Assembly (NCBI RefSeq): GCF_002995495.1 | Contig: NZ_PVZV01000003.1 | Location: forward strand, 310,001 to 374,000 | DNA from: Actinocorallia populi | GTDB taxonomy: Bacteria > Actinomycetota > Actinomycetes > Streptosporangiales > Streptosporangiaceae | Reading direction: 5' to 3' | Length of the DNA: 64,000 nucleotides | Shown: positions 28,259-36,261 of the stretch, piece by piece | Numbering within the stretch: the first letter of the stretch is position 1 | How the letters are laid out: each line of letters starts with the position of its first letter | Translations under genes and position numbers: made by a program | The notes under the pieces: generated by a model | What the model was told of the DNA's origin: nothing | The model's database searches: none | Seen by the model: only the letters and a program-made list of their open reading frames with translations

Positions 28259-28886
28259 AAGACTGTCCGCCGCCACCCGGCGGGAGCAGCTGATGGCCGC
28301 CGCGCTGGCCGAGTTCGGCCGGCGCGGCTTCCACCTGACCCAGATGGAGCACGTCGCCGCGGCGGCCGGGGTCTCCAAGGCGCTGCTGTACCAGCACTTC
28401 GAGTCCAAGGAGCAGTTGTTCTCCGAGGTGGCCCAGGCGATCGTCGACGACCTGACCGCGCGGCTGGCCGCCTCCGAGGTGGAGCAGGCCTCGTCCCTGG
28501 AGCGGGTCTCGGGCATGGTCTCCACCCTGTTCGACTACGCCACCGCCGAGCCCGACGCCTGGTCGGTCATCATCCGCCACCTCGACAAGCCCGAGGTCGG
28601 GGTGGAGCTGCGGGAGCTGCGGGAGAGCTTCGGCAAGGCCGCCGCCGACCGGTTGTTGTCGCGGCGCAGGCGGCGGCTCGACGCCCGGGAGCTGGCGGCC
28701 AACGAGCGCCGGGCGCTGCTGCTGGTCCCGCTCATCTACGGCTCGCTGTTCTCGCTGATCTCCTGGTGGCTGGAGCACCCCGAAGCCGAGCGCGAACGGG
28801 CCGAGGCGATGGCGCTGGACTTCATCTGGCTGGGTCTGGAGCGCGTGCGCAACGGCGAGCGGCTGCCCCGGGAGCAGGAGGGCTAG
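28248..28886 (+). CDS. TetR family regulator
   Basis: About 212 aa. The DNA-binding domain is clear: [20 protein letters not shown], split here as AATRREQLM and ALAEFGRRG, then [23 protein letters not shown] at 28248 starts inside the end of the acyl-CoA dehydrogenase gene, so coupling is likely; no strong ribosome site is seen. It probably binds the palindrome at 27019-27036 and responds to an acyl-CoA or related metabolite, but that is inference. Its TAG stop overlaps that of the converging GNAT gene within CTAG. Confidence 0.85.
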   Translation: MASRRLSAATRREQLMAAALAEFGRRGFHLTQMEHVAAAAGVSKALLYQHFESKEQLFSEVAQAIVDDLTARLAASEVEQASSLERVSGMVSTLFDYATAEPDAWSVIIRHLDKPEVGVELRELRESFGKAAADRLLSRRRRRLDARELAANERRALLLVPLIYGSLFSLISWWLEHPEAERERAEAMALDFIWLGLERVRNGERLPREQEG

Positions 28887-29353
28887 AGGCTCTTGGCCAT
28901 GCAGATCGACATGAGCTCCGGAACGCCCGCGTAGGGCGGGAACACGGGGATGCGGGCGTAGCCCTCGCGCTCGTACACGCGGACGGCGGCGGGCTGGCGG
29001 TCGCCCGTCTGGAGGATCACGCGGACGGCCCCGGCCTTGCGCGCCGTCTGCTCGACCCAGTCGAGCAGCACGCGGGAGGTCCCGTTCCCCCGCGTCCGCG
29101 GTGTGACGTACATGCGCTTGAGCTCCAGGTCGGGCCCGCGCCAGCGCAGCGCCGCGTGCCCGACGGGGACGCCGTCGCGGGTGGCGACGCCCACGAAGGC
29201 GATCTCGGCCGGGTCCACGGCCAGCGCCTCCCACAGGACGGGGGTCGCCGCCTTGGCCCGGTCGGCGTACAGCTCGCCCATCTCCGCGTCCATCGCCGCC
29301 CGCAGCCTCTCGCCGTCCGGGTCGCTCCAGTCACATGTCCGTACTTCGATCAC
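28883..29353 (-). CDS. GNAT family N-acetyltransferase
   Basis: A 156-aa acetyl-CoA-dependent acetyltransferase fold. The core motif A region reads LKRMYVTPRTRGNGTSRVLL, with the RGNGTS stretch binding acetyl-CoA, and VYEREGYARIPVF supplies the C-terminal motif B. The substrate is unknown. GTG 29353. It converges with the TetR gene. Confidence 0.88.
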   Translation of the reverse strand: MIEVRTCDWSDPDGERLRAAMDAEMGELYADRAKAATPVLWEALAVDPAEIAFVGVATRDGVPVGHAALRWRGPDLELKRMYVTPRTRGNGTSRVLLDWVEQTARKAGAVRVILQTGDRQPAAVRVYEREGYARIPVFPPYAGVPELMSICMAKSL

Positions 29354-29383
29354 CGTGCGACGATACCCGCGCTCCCTTTCGCC

Positions 29384-30157
29384 TCAGGACGTGCCTCCGA
29401 GGGCGGACCGGGCCTCGGCGGCACGGGCGAGGGCGGTCTCGGTCTGCGCTTCGGCGTCCTCCAGGCGGCGGCGGACGGCCGAGCGGTGGAGGCGGAGCTG
29501 GTCGAGGCGGTGGCGGAGCCGCTCCTCCTCCTGCTCGATGTGTTCGACCTCACGGCGCAGGACGTCGCGTTCCCCGGCCAGTTCGGCCGCCCGGTGCTCC
29601 AGCTGCTCGACGCGCCTGCGCTGCTTCTCCTCGCGGACGCGTTCCTGTTCGCTCCCGGCGAGCACGGCCTCGCCGGGAGCGGGCGCCTCGGGAACGGCGA
29701 AGCCCGCGTGGCTGCGGGGGTGGGTGAGGCGGCCCGAGCGCACCTCCTCGGCGGCCTCCGCGTCGACGATCGCGGCCTGGAGCGTCTCCTCCACCTCGTG
29801 GGCGGCCTGCTCGCCCAGCGGGCGGCCGGTGGCCTCGACCAGGACTCCCGCCACCCGGACGGCCTCGGCCACCGCCAGGTTGCGCACCCGGTCGAACCTG
29901 GCGGGGTCCTCGCCCCCGGCCCAGCCCCTGCGGATCTCCTCGCCGAGCTCCAGCAGCTCGCCCACCAGTTCGCCCTGCTCTCGTACCAGCAGGTTCACCG
30001 CCCAGGCCGAGACGGTCGGCCGCCGCAGCGCCCTGATCCGCTTGGCCACCGCCTCGTCGCCCGCGGCCTGCGCCGCGTCGGCGAGCCTGCGCCTGGTCTG
30101 GACGAACTCCGAGGGCGGCACCCGGTAGAGCTCTTCGATCGCCGCGTTGAGATCCAC
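29384..30157 (-). CDS. Conserved actinobacterial coiled-coil protein of unknown function
   Basis: A 257-aa, cytoplasmic, strongly charged protein. Residues about 1-130 are helical with the conserved-looking phrase PTVSAWAVNLLVREQ. From about 165 to 245 there is a long coiled coil rich in E, R and L (for example LRREVEHIEQEEERLRHRL). No enzyme motif is seen. The GTG at 30157 begins MDLNAAIEELYRVPPSEF. Homologues with this layout occur widely in actinomycetes as hypothetical proteins (from memory). Confidence 0.65.
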   Translation of the reverse strand: MDLNAAIEELYRVPPSEFVQTRRRLADAAQAAGDEAVAKRIRALRRPTVSAWAVNLLVREQGELVGELLELGEEIRRGWAGGEDPARFDRVRNLAVAEAVRVAGVLVEATGRPLGEQAAHEVEETLQAAIVDAEAAEEVRSGRLTHPRSHAGFAVPEAPAPGEAVLAGSEQERVREEKQRRRVEQLEHRAAELAGERDVLRREVEHIEQEEERLRHRLDQLRLHRSAVRRRLEDAEAQTETALARAAEARSALGGTS

Positions 30158-30358
30158 AACCGGTAACTACCACCGGAGATCTCCCCGGAATCCGGGAGTG
30201 ATCAGTCTCTCCCCCGCACAGGAGGACATCCTCTCCGCAAAGCCCAGAAGTCTCCGACGAATCGTCGATTGACGGAAGACCTGACTGACCCTGACGTCCG
30301 CCCTTCCTCCCCGGCGCGGCCATGGCCGGGACCCGGAGCCGTTCCTACCCTCGGAGGG

Positions 30359-30805
30359 ATGAACACCGTTCCTTTCCTCGCCACCGCCTTCCTGGTCATC
30401 GGCGTGCTGGCACCGGAGAAAGGCGCCTCCACCCCCGACTCCGCCCCCGACGTCCGGATCGAACGGGTCCGCTTCGACGCGCCCGGCACCGACGCCCGGA
30501 CGAACCGGAGCCTCAACGGCGAATGGGTGGAGGTCAGGAACCGCTCCCGGCAGGCGCGGAACCTGCGGGGCTGGCGGCTGCAGGGGGCGGACGGCCGCAC
30601 CTACACCTTCGGCGACCTCCGCCTGCCGCCCGGCCGGAGCGTCCGCGTCCACACCGGTTCCGGACGGGACACCGGCGGGCACGTCTACTGGAACCGCGGC
30701 ACCCACGCCTGGCGGAACTCGGGCTCGGCCGTCCGCCTGCGCTCCCCCGCGGGAAGCGCCGACTCCTGCCGCTGGAGGTCGGGGGGGACGGTCAAGCGTT
30801 GTTGA
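30359..30805 (+). CDS. Secreted lamin-tail-domain-like protein
   Basis: A 148-aa protein with a short signal peptide (MNTVPFLATAFLVIGVLAPE) and a C-terminal domain with NGEWVEVRNRSRQARNLRGWRL, TYTFGDLRLPPG and the HVYWNRG segment. This pattern is that of extracellular LTD domains. The ATG at 30359 directly abuts GGAGGG, too close for a normal ribosome site; a TACCCT -10 box 7 nt upstream suggests a leaderless mRNA. Function unknown. Confidence 0.75.
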   Translation: MNTVPFLATAFLVIGVLAPEKGASTPDSAPDVRIERVRFDAPGTDARTNRSLNGEWVEVRNRSRQARNLRGWRLQGADGRTYTFGDLRLPPGRSVRVHTGSGRDTGGHVYWNRGTHAWRNSGSAVRLRSPAGSADSCRWRSGGTVKRC

Positions 30806-30819
30806 CCTTAAGGTGACTA

Positions 30820-30840
30820 TTCCTATTGACTTAATAGGAA
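30820..30840 (+). promoter_or_regulatory. Operator and promoter of the sulfatase gene
   Basis: Perfect inverted repeat TTCCTATT-N5-AATAGGAA. TTGACT inside it serves as a -35 box, followed after 17 nt by GATCAT (30848-30853). The element matches the one before the cysteine dioxygenase gene at 22 of 23 positions including flanks. Confidence 0.65.
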
Positions 30841-30852
30841 ATCTCTCTGATC

Positions 30853-32295
30853 ATGGACATACCCCCCTTGGTCCGTGTTCGGAGTGTGATCACCTTGCTC
30901 AGCCGCCGCCAGCTGCTCCACGGTTCGGCAGTCCTCGGCCTCGGGGCCCCGCTGCTGGACCGGGCATCGGCACCCGCCCGCGCACGGGAGCCGGCGACCG
31001 CCGACGACCGCCCCGACCTCGTCCTCGTCGTGGCCGACGACCTGGGGTACGGCGCGCTCGGCCCCTACGGCCAGGAGAAGATCAAGACGCCCGTCCTGGA
31101 CCGCATGGCCCGCCAGGGGCTGCGCTTCACCCAGGCGTACGCCGCCGCGCCGGTCTGCGCCCCCTCCCGCTGCTCCCTGTACACCGGCCTGCACGCCGGG
31201 CACGCCCGGGTCCGCCAGAACCCCCGCCCGGGACTGCCCAACGGGCTGCGCGAGCAGGACACCACCTTCGCCGAGGCGCTGCGCGCCGCCGGCTACCGCA
31301 CCGGTCTGTTCGGCAAGTGGGGGCTCGGGCCCGAACGGGCCGGGCAGCCCAGCCATCCCAACGCCCGGGGGTTCGGGGAGTTCTTCGGCTACATCGGCCA
31401 CCGCCACGCCCACGACTACTACCCCGGCCACCTCTGGCACGACGGGAAACGGGTGCGCCTGAAGGACGGCCGGCACGGCGGCTACGCCCCCGACCTGCTG
31501 CGCGACCGCGCCGTCTCCTTCATCAAGGAGTCCGGGGAAAGGCCGTTCCTGCTCGTCTACACGCCCAACCTTCCGCACTCCCCCAGCGATGTGCCGAGCC
31601 TCGGGCGGTACAGGAGCAGGTCCTGGCCGCGCGCCGACCGGGGGCACGCCGCGCAGATCACCCGGCTGGACTCCCACCTGGGCGACCTGCTGGACGCGCT
31701 GCCCCGCAAACGCAAGACGATCGTGCTGGTGACCGGCGACAACGGACCGCACGAGGAGGGCGGCGTCGACCCCGACCGGTTCGACGCCAACGGCAGGCTG
31801 CGCGGTTACAAGCGCAATCTCTACGAAGGCGGTATCCGGGTGCCTCTGATCGCCTGGGGACCCGGTCTGGTGAAGCGGGGACGCAGTTCGCGGGTCACCC
31901 AGCACACCGACCTGTTCCCCACCCTCGCGGAGTTCGCCGGGGCGCCCGTCCCGCCGTACCTGGACGGCACCTCGCTGCGCGGAACGCTCACCGGCGAACG
32001 AGGCCAGGGCCCCGCCCGGCACCTGTACTGGTACCGGAGCGAGACCCACTCCACCCCGAAGGCGAACGCGGCCGAGAACGGCAGCGTCACCCGGATGGCC
32101 GAGGCGGTGCGGCAGGACGGCTGGAAACTGGTGCGCTTCGCCCCCGGCCCAGACCGTCCCCGTTCGGACTCCGGCTGGCGGACCGAGTTGTACGACCTGG
32201 ACAAGGACCCCGGGGAGCGCCGGAACCTGGCCTCCCGCCATCCGGAGGTCGTCATCCGGCTCTCCCGGCTGGCCTCCGCCTCCTGGGCGGGCTGA
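30853..32295 (+). CDS. Tat-exported arylsulfatase-type sulfatase
   Basis: About 480 aa. The sulfatase signature CAPSR (first Cys near residue 102, to be converted to formylglycine) is intact, and VADDLGYG supplies two metal-binding aspartates. The N-terminal stretch SRRQLLHGSAVLGLGAPLL is a twin-arginine signal. It would release sulfate from organic esters outside the cell. The start is uncertain: ATG 30853 overlaps the proposed -10 box, so GTG 30886 or TTG 30895, both just before the Tat motif, may be the true start. Confidence 0.88.
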   Translation: MDIPPLVRVRSVITLLSRRQLLHGSAVLGLGAPLLDRASAPARAREPATADDRPDLVLVVADDLGYGALGPYGQEKIKTPVLDRMARQGLRFTQAYAAAPVCAPSRCSLYTGLHAGHARVRQNPRPGLPNGLREQDTTFAEALRAAGYRTGLFGKWGLGPERAGQPSHPNARGFGEFFGYIGHRHAHDYYPGHLWHDGKRVRLKDGRHGGYAPDLLRDRAVSFIKESGERPFLLVYTPNLPHSPSDVPSLGRYRSRSWPRADRGHAAQITRLDSHLGDLLDALPRKRKTIVLVTGDNGPHEEGGVDPDRFDANGRLRGYKRNLYEGGIRVPLIAWGPGLVKRGRSSRVTQHTDLFPTLAEFAGAPVPPYLDGTSLRGTLTGERGQGPARHLYWYRSETHSTPKANAAENGSVTRMAEAVRQDGWKLVRFAPGPDRPRSDSGWRTELYDLDKDPGERRNLASRHPEVVIRLSRLASASWAG

Positions 32296-32332
32296 TCCGG
32301 TCGTCCGCGCCCATCCTGGGTAGGGCCCGAGC

Positions 32333-32998
32333 ATGGGGGTTTCTCAGGACGCCGGGCCGTTCGTACCCGGGAAAGCGGATCTGTCGGAGCTGCGGGAGGC
32401 CGCGGCCGGCTGCCGGGGATGCCCGCTCTACGAGCGGGCCACCCGGACGGTGTTCGGGGAGGGGCCCGCGGCTGCCCGGCTCATGCTGGTCGGGGAGCAG
32501 CCCGGCGACCAGGAGGACCGGCAGGGGAGACCGTTCGTCGGCCCCGCCGGGCGGCTGCTGGGCCGGGCGCTGGCGGAGGCGGGGATCGAGCGGGACGCCG
32601 TCTACCTCACCAACGCCGTCAAGCACTTCAAGTTCACCTGCAAGGAGGGCTCGAAGCGGCGGTTCCACCAGAGCCCGGGGGCTACCGAGATCAACGCGTG
32701 CCGGCCGTGGCTGGTGGCCGAACTCGAGACGGTCTCCCCCGAGGTGGTCGTCGCGCTGGGGGCCGTGGCGGGCAGGGCGCTGCTGGGCCCGTCGTTCCGC
32801 GTGACCAGGCAGCGCGGCGTGCCGCTGGACTGCCCGCCCTTCGAGGCCATCGGCGCCCCGGCGAACGCGCAGGGACCGCCGGCCGGACGGATCGTCGCCA
32901 CGATCCACCCGTCGGCGGTCCTGCGCGCTCCCGACCGGGACTCCGTCTACGCCGGGTTCGTCGGCGACCTGGCGGTCGCGGCCCGGCTGCTGGGCTGA
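32333..32998 (+). CDS. UdgX-type uracil-DNA glycosylase
   Basis: A 221-aa member of the family 4-like UDG superfamily that removes uracil from DNA. It carries GEQPGDQED (motif A), LTNAVKHFKF, the UdgX-specific insertion KRRFH (residues 108-112) and HPSAVL (motif C). In Mycobacterium smegmatis UdgX the histidine of KRRIH bonds covalently to the abasic sugar; here it is KRRFH, so Ile is Phe. C27 and C30 and C123 fit iron-sulfur ligands, with C103 as a possible fourth. It starts 37 bp after the sulfatase. Confidence 0.88.
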   Translation: MGVSQDAGPFVPGKADLSELREAAAGCRGCPLYERATRTVFGEGPAAARLMLVGEQPGDQEDRQGRPFVGPAGRLLGRALAEAGIERDAVYLTNAVKHFKFTCKEGSKRRFHQSPGATEINACRPWLVAELETVSPEVVVALGAVAGRALLGPSFRVTRQRGVPLDCPPFEAIGAPANAQGPPAGRIVATIHPSAVLRAPDRDSVYAGFVGDLAVAARLLG

Positions 32999-33002
32999 GC
33001 CC

Positions 33003-33179
33003 TCAGACCCTCGTCTGCGGCTCGTACCCCTCGTCCTCGCCGCCCGGCCCGTCCGCGGGCGCGATGGGCGGGTCGGTGGGGCCGGGCGTGTGCTCCTCGG
33101 CGAGGTCGGGGACCTCGTCCTCGAGCGGGGCCCCTTCCTCGGCCCTGCGGTCGGCGAAGCTCCTCTTCTCCTGTTTCAT
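33003..33179 (-). CDS. Small acidic hypothetical protein, 58 aa
   Basis: The frame starts at ATG 33179, with AAGGAGGG just upstream, and ends with TGA at 33003. The product begins MKQEKRSFADRRAEEG and is strongly acidic and proline-rich, probably disordered. The stop is 4 bp from the end of udgX on the other strand. It lies 14 bp after the SDR gene and is the last gene of a minus-strand operon. Confidence 0.6.
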   Translation of the reverse strand: MKQEKRSFADRRAEEGAPLEDEVPDLAEEHTPGPTDPPIAPADGPGGEDEGYEPQTRV

Positions 33180-33193
33180 GGCCCTCCTTCGGG

Positions 33194-34042
33194 TCAGCCC
33201 GGGTGGATCTCGCCGCCGGCCGGGACCAGGGTCTGGCCCGTGTAGTACGAGGAGGTGCGGTCCGCGGCGAAGAACACGTACGACGGGGCGATCTCGTCGG
33301 GCTGTCCCGCCCGCCCCATCGGCGCCTGCTTACCGAAGTCCGCGACCTTCTCGGCCTCGAAGGTCGCCGGGATGAGCGGCGTCCACACCGGTCCCGGCGC
33401 CACGCAGTTCACCCGGATCCCCCGGTCCATCAGCGACGTGGCCAGCGACTGGGCGAGGTTCATCGCCCCGGCCTTGGTGGCCGCGTAGTCGATGAGGCTC
33501 GGGTTGCCGCGCAGCCCGTTGATCGAGCCGGTGATGACGATCGACGAGCCCTCCGAGAGGAACTCCAGCGCCTCCTGCACGCACCAGAACAGGCTGAGCA
33601 GGTTGACCTCGACGGTGCGGCGCAGCTGCGCCGAGTCGATCTTCTGGACGTCGTCGGCCGGGGTCTGGGTGCCGTGGTGCAGGACCAGGACGTCCAGCCC
33701 GCCCAGTGCGTCGGCCGCGTCCCGGACGACCTGTCGGCAGTGCCGCTCGTCCGCCATGTCGCCGCCGAAGGTGTGGCAGGCCCGGCCTTCGGCCTCCACC
33801 AGCCGTGCGGTGTGCCGGGCGTCGGCGTCCTCCTCCAGGTAGGACAGCGCCACGTCCGCGCCCTCCTTGGCGAAGGCCGCGCACACCGCCCGTCCGATGC
33901 CGGAGTCGCCTCCGGTCACCAGGGCGCGGGCGCCTTCCAGCAGTCCGCTGCCGCGGTAGCCGCGCATCTCGTCCCGCGGCTCGGGCTCCATCTTCTCGGT
34001 CAGACCGGGGTATTCCTGGCTCTGTGCCGGTCTCTCGCTCAA
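33194..34042 (-). CDS. SDR oxidoreductase of the YhdG/general-stress type
   Basis: A 282-aa SDR with a long N-terminal extension (MSERPAQSQEYPGLTEKMEP) typical of the general-stress SDRs of Bacillus (YhdF, GSP39). The cofactor motif is TGGDSGIGRA, the active site is Y-x3-K in DYAATKAG, and the catalytic Ser lies in ITGSINGL. The substrate is unknown. It lies 19 bp after the DUF2795 gene; the surrounding small acidic genes also suggest a stress role. Confidence 0.85.
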   Translation of the reverse strand: MSERPAQSQEYPGLTEKMEPEPRDEMRGYRGSGLLEGARALVTGGDSGIGRAVCAAFAKEGADVALSYLEEDADARHTARLVEAEGRACHTFGGDMADERHCRQVVRDAADALGGLDVLVLHHGTQTPADDVQKIDSAQLRRTVEVNLLSLFWCVQEALEFLSEGSSIVITGSINGLRGNPSLIDYAATKAGAMNLAQSLATSLMDRGIRVNCVAPGPVWTPLIPATFEAEKVADFGKQAPMGRAGQPDEIAPSYVFFAADRTSSYYTGQTLVPAGGEIHPG

Positions 34043-34061
34043 CGGCGTCTCCCTCCTCGGC

Positions 34062-34466
34062 TCAGGTGCGGCGCTCTTCGTGGCCGATGCCCAGGTCCCG
34101 GACGATGTCCGGAAGCCCGTCGTAGGACTTGCCGGGCAGGCGGGACAGCCGGGACACCACCACGTCCGTCGCCCCGGACTGCGCGGCGTGGTCGGCCAGT
34201 TCGTCGGGCCCCGCCGGGTACTGCACCCCGGCCAGGACCGAGGCGACGGCGCTGCGCTCCTCCACGTCCTGCGGGGTCATCCCCGGAGGCGCGCCCCTGC
34301 GGTCGAGGCGGGTGGACGTCGGGTCGAGTCCGGTGTCGGTGTCCACGGGTTCGGGATCGTTCCACGGCTGGGGATGGGTGGGACCGCCGCTGCGCGTCAG
34401 CCCTTCGCTCTCCCTGCTCATCTCGTCGTCGAGTTTCGGACCGTGCTTGTCGCTCTTATCGCTCAT
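34062..34466 (-). CDS. DUF2795 protein
   Basis: A 134-aa soluble protein. The N-terminal 75 residues are charged and probably disordered. The C-terminal domain with VQYPAGPDELADHAAQSGA and LPGKSYDGLPDIVRDLG matches the DUF2795 pattern found in many actinobacterial stress proteins. ATG 34466 has AAGGTGG upstream; an earlier in-frame codon would add 5 residues. Function unknown. Confidence 0.8.
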   Translation of the reverse strand: MSDKSDKHGPKLDDEMSRESEGLTRSGGPTHPQPWNDPEPVDTDTGLDPTSTRLDRRGAPPGMTPQDVEERSAVASVLAGVQYPAGPDELADHAAQSGATDVVVSRLSRLPGKSYDGLPDIVRDLGIGHEERRT

Positions 34467-34538
34467 AAGACCACCTTTCACATCTTTGTGTTCGTGCGGC
34501 TCATGTCCCGGCGCGGGCCCGGCCCGCCGGAGCGGGCG

Positions 34539-34790
34539 TCAGCGGCGCGGATGGTCCCGCGTGGCGTCCTGCTCCTCCGCCTCCCGCACTCCCTCTTCGT
34601 CGGGAGGCAGGGAGTACTGCTGCTCGGCGCTCTCACCGGGGACCCCGGTGCCGCTGCGCGGAACGGCGCCCTCGTTCTGGGTGACGGGCGGAACGGTGCG
34701 CCCCCGGGCGTCCGAGCCGCGGTTGACCGGTGCGAACTCCCTGTCGTGCGTCTCCTCGGGTTCATGACCGAGATCGTCATATTTGGTCAT
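34539..34790 (-). CDS. Small hydrophilic hypothetical protein, 83 aa
   Basis: Begins MTKYDDLGHEPEETHDREF and ends ATRDHPRR. It has no hydrophobic core and many E, D, P and R residues, so probably an intrinsically disordered stress-type protein. It starts the minus-strand operon that continues with DUF2795, the SDR and a 58-aa protein. A sigma-B-like promoter lies just upstream. Confidence 0.55.
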   Translation of the reverse strand: MTKYDDLGHEPEETHDREFAPVNRGSDARGRTVPPVTQNEGAVPRSGTGVPGESAEQQYSLPPDEEGVREAEEQDATRDHPRR

Positions 34791-34800
34791 GTTTTATCCA

Positions 34801-34826
34801 CTACCCCTCGGAGGCGATATGCACCC
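34801..34826 (-). promoter_or_regulatory. Possible sigma-B-type promoter of the stress operon
   Basis: On the minus strand GGGT (34826-34823) and GGGTAG (34806-34801) are 16 nt apart, fitting the streptomycete stress-sigma pattern GNNT-N14-16-GGGTA. It sits in an AT-rich gap 10 nt before the first gene, so the mRNA would have almost no leader. Tentative. Confidence 0.35.
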
Positions 34827-34855
34827 CCTATCCATAAGAAAATAGAAAAATCTAC

Positions 34856-36220
34856 TCAAATCACACTGAAACGGAGACGGAACGGCCCGAAAGTGCGCGG
34901 CAGCGGGCGGTCGGCCCGCAACCGCACCCCGGCCCGCTGCCGGAAGTCGTGCTCCCGCAGCAGCGCCGCCAGGAACCGGCTCGCCGTCAGCAGCACCAGC
35001 TGCCGGCCGGGGCACTCACCGGGCCCGGCGCTGAACGGGACGATCGACCAGTCCTCCCGCGCCCTGCCGTCCAGCCAGATGTCCGGCACGAAGGAGTCGG
35101 CGAACGGCAGGAGCTCGTCGTCCCGCTGCAGGAACGGGGTGAAGATGAGCATTCCCGTCCCCGCGGGCATCGTCCTGCCCGCCCAGACCGTGTCCTCGGT
35201 GCTCTCCCTCAGGATCGCCATGGTGGTCGGCCACAGCCGCAACGACTCCTGCACGCAGGCACGAAGAAACGGCAGCTCCGCCGTCTCGCCCTCGGCCTCG
35301 CGGCGGGCCCTGCGCATCTGCTCGGGGTGGGCCGCCAGCAGCGCCAGCGTGCGGAACGCGGCCATGCCCGCGGGCTCGTAGGCGAACAGCCACTGCGGCA
35401 CCTGCTGCGCCGGTTCGGTGCGCGCCGTCTTGGGCGCCGTGGCGACCAGGCCCGCCAGGCTGTCCGGCTCCGCCCGCCGCAGGTGGGCGTCCAGGCGGCG
35501 CTGGAAACGGGCGCGCAGGACGCGGCGGCGGGGATGGGCGAACGCCCAGTCGGCGTTCATGCGCAGCTTGGTCAGCAGGTCGCTGACGCGGTGGTCGTCA
35601 CGGGCGGCGTCTCCCAGCACGATCCGCCGGATGACCCGCCACCAGGCGACGCGGAACCTCCCCCAGTCCAGTTCGCCCGAGTCCGCGACGGACCGGAGCA
35701 GCACCGCCGCCTCCTCCTCGATCTTTCGGGAGAACGCGTCGGCCAGGCAGTGCAGGGGGTGGGCGGTGTCCAGCACGTCCTCGTTGAAGGCCCTCCGGTC
35801 CGCCCGGTCCGCTCCCCGTGAGATGAGAACGCCGTGCGGCTGGAAGTGCGCGAGGGAGGCGTGCTTCTCCCAGGTGTCGAGCGAGAAGGGCTCGGGCGAC
35901 TGCGTCAGCGCCCGCCGCGTGTCCTCGGGCGTCAGCAGCAGCGCGAACGACCTTCCGGGAATCCGCAGATGCAGCGGCCCCTTGCCGTAACGGTGGCGCA
36001 GCCGCTTCAGCAGGCGCCCCGCCCTGAGGTCCGCCTGCATCTCCTCGGCCAGCGCAACGATCCTGGGACGGCGCGCGATGACACCGCGCGCGATCGCCGG
36101 TGCCATCACCACCGCGCCGACGCGCAGCGTGTCGGCGATCGACGCCCTGTTCAGCGGCACAGTGCCGGAGGCGTTCCGGCGGACGTGGTCCTTCGTCCCC
36201 TCTTTCACCGGGACGGCCAT
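34856..36220 (-). CDS. Cytochrome P450
   Basis: A 454-aa heme monooxygenase. The I-helix region is unclear, but the K-helix ESLRLWP (E-x2-R) and the heme loop FSAGPGECPGRQL with the cysteine ligand are complete. ATG 36220 has AAAGGAG 6 nt upstream. The arginine-rich first 80 residues and larger size differ from typical soluble bacterial CYPs of about 400 aa. It lies 41 bp after the epimerase gene and is likely cotranscribed with it. The substrate is unknown. Confidence 0.85.
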   Translation of the reverse strand: MAVPVKEGTKDHVRRNASGTVPLNRASIADTLRVGAVVMAPAIARGVIARRPRIVALAEEMQADLRAGRLLKRLRHRYGKGPLHLRIPGRSFALLLTPEDTRRALTQSPEPFSLDTWEKHASLAHFQPHGVLISRGADRADRRAFNEDVLDTAHPLHCLADAFSRKIEEEAAVLLRSVADSGELDWGRFRVAWWRVIRRIVLGDAARDDHRVSDLLTKLRMNADWAFAHPRRRVLRARFQRRLDAHLRRAEPDSLAGLVATAPKTARTEPAQQVPQWLFAYEPAGMAAFRTLALLAAHPEQMRRARREAEGETAELPFLRACVQESLRLWPTTMAILRESTEDTVWAGRTMPAGTGMLIFTPFLQRDDELLPFADSFVPDIWLDGRAREDWSIVPFSAGPGECPGRQLVLLTASRFLAALLREHDFRQRAGVRLRADRPLPRTFGPFRLRFSVI

Positions 36221-36261
36221 GGGAACTCCTTTCGAAGAGGCATGCGGGGCGGTGTCACGGG

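Noticed and set aside
23272-30840. Matching palindromes at 23272 and 30820 as ends of a mobile element
   Set aside because: No transposase or integrase lies between them, the enclosed genes are ordinary, and each copy fits a promoter position with the same -35/-10 spacing.
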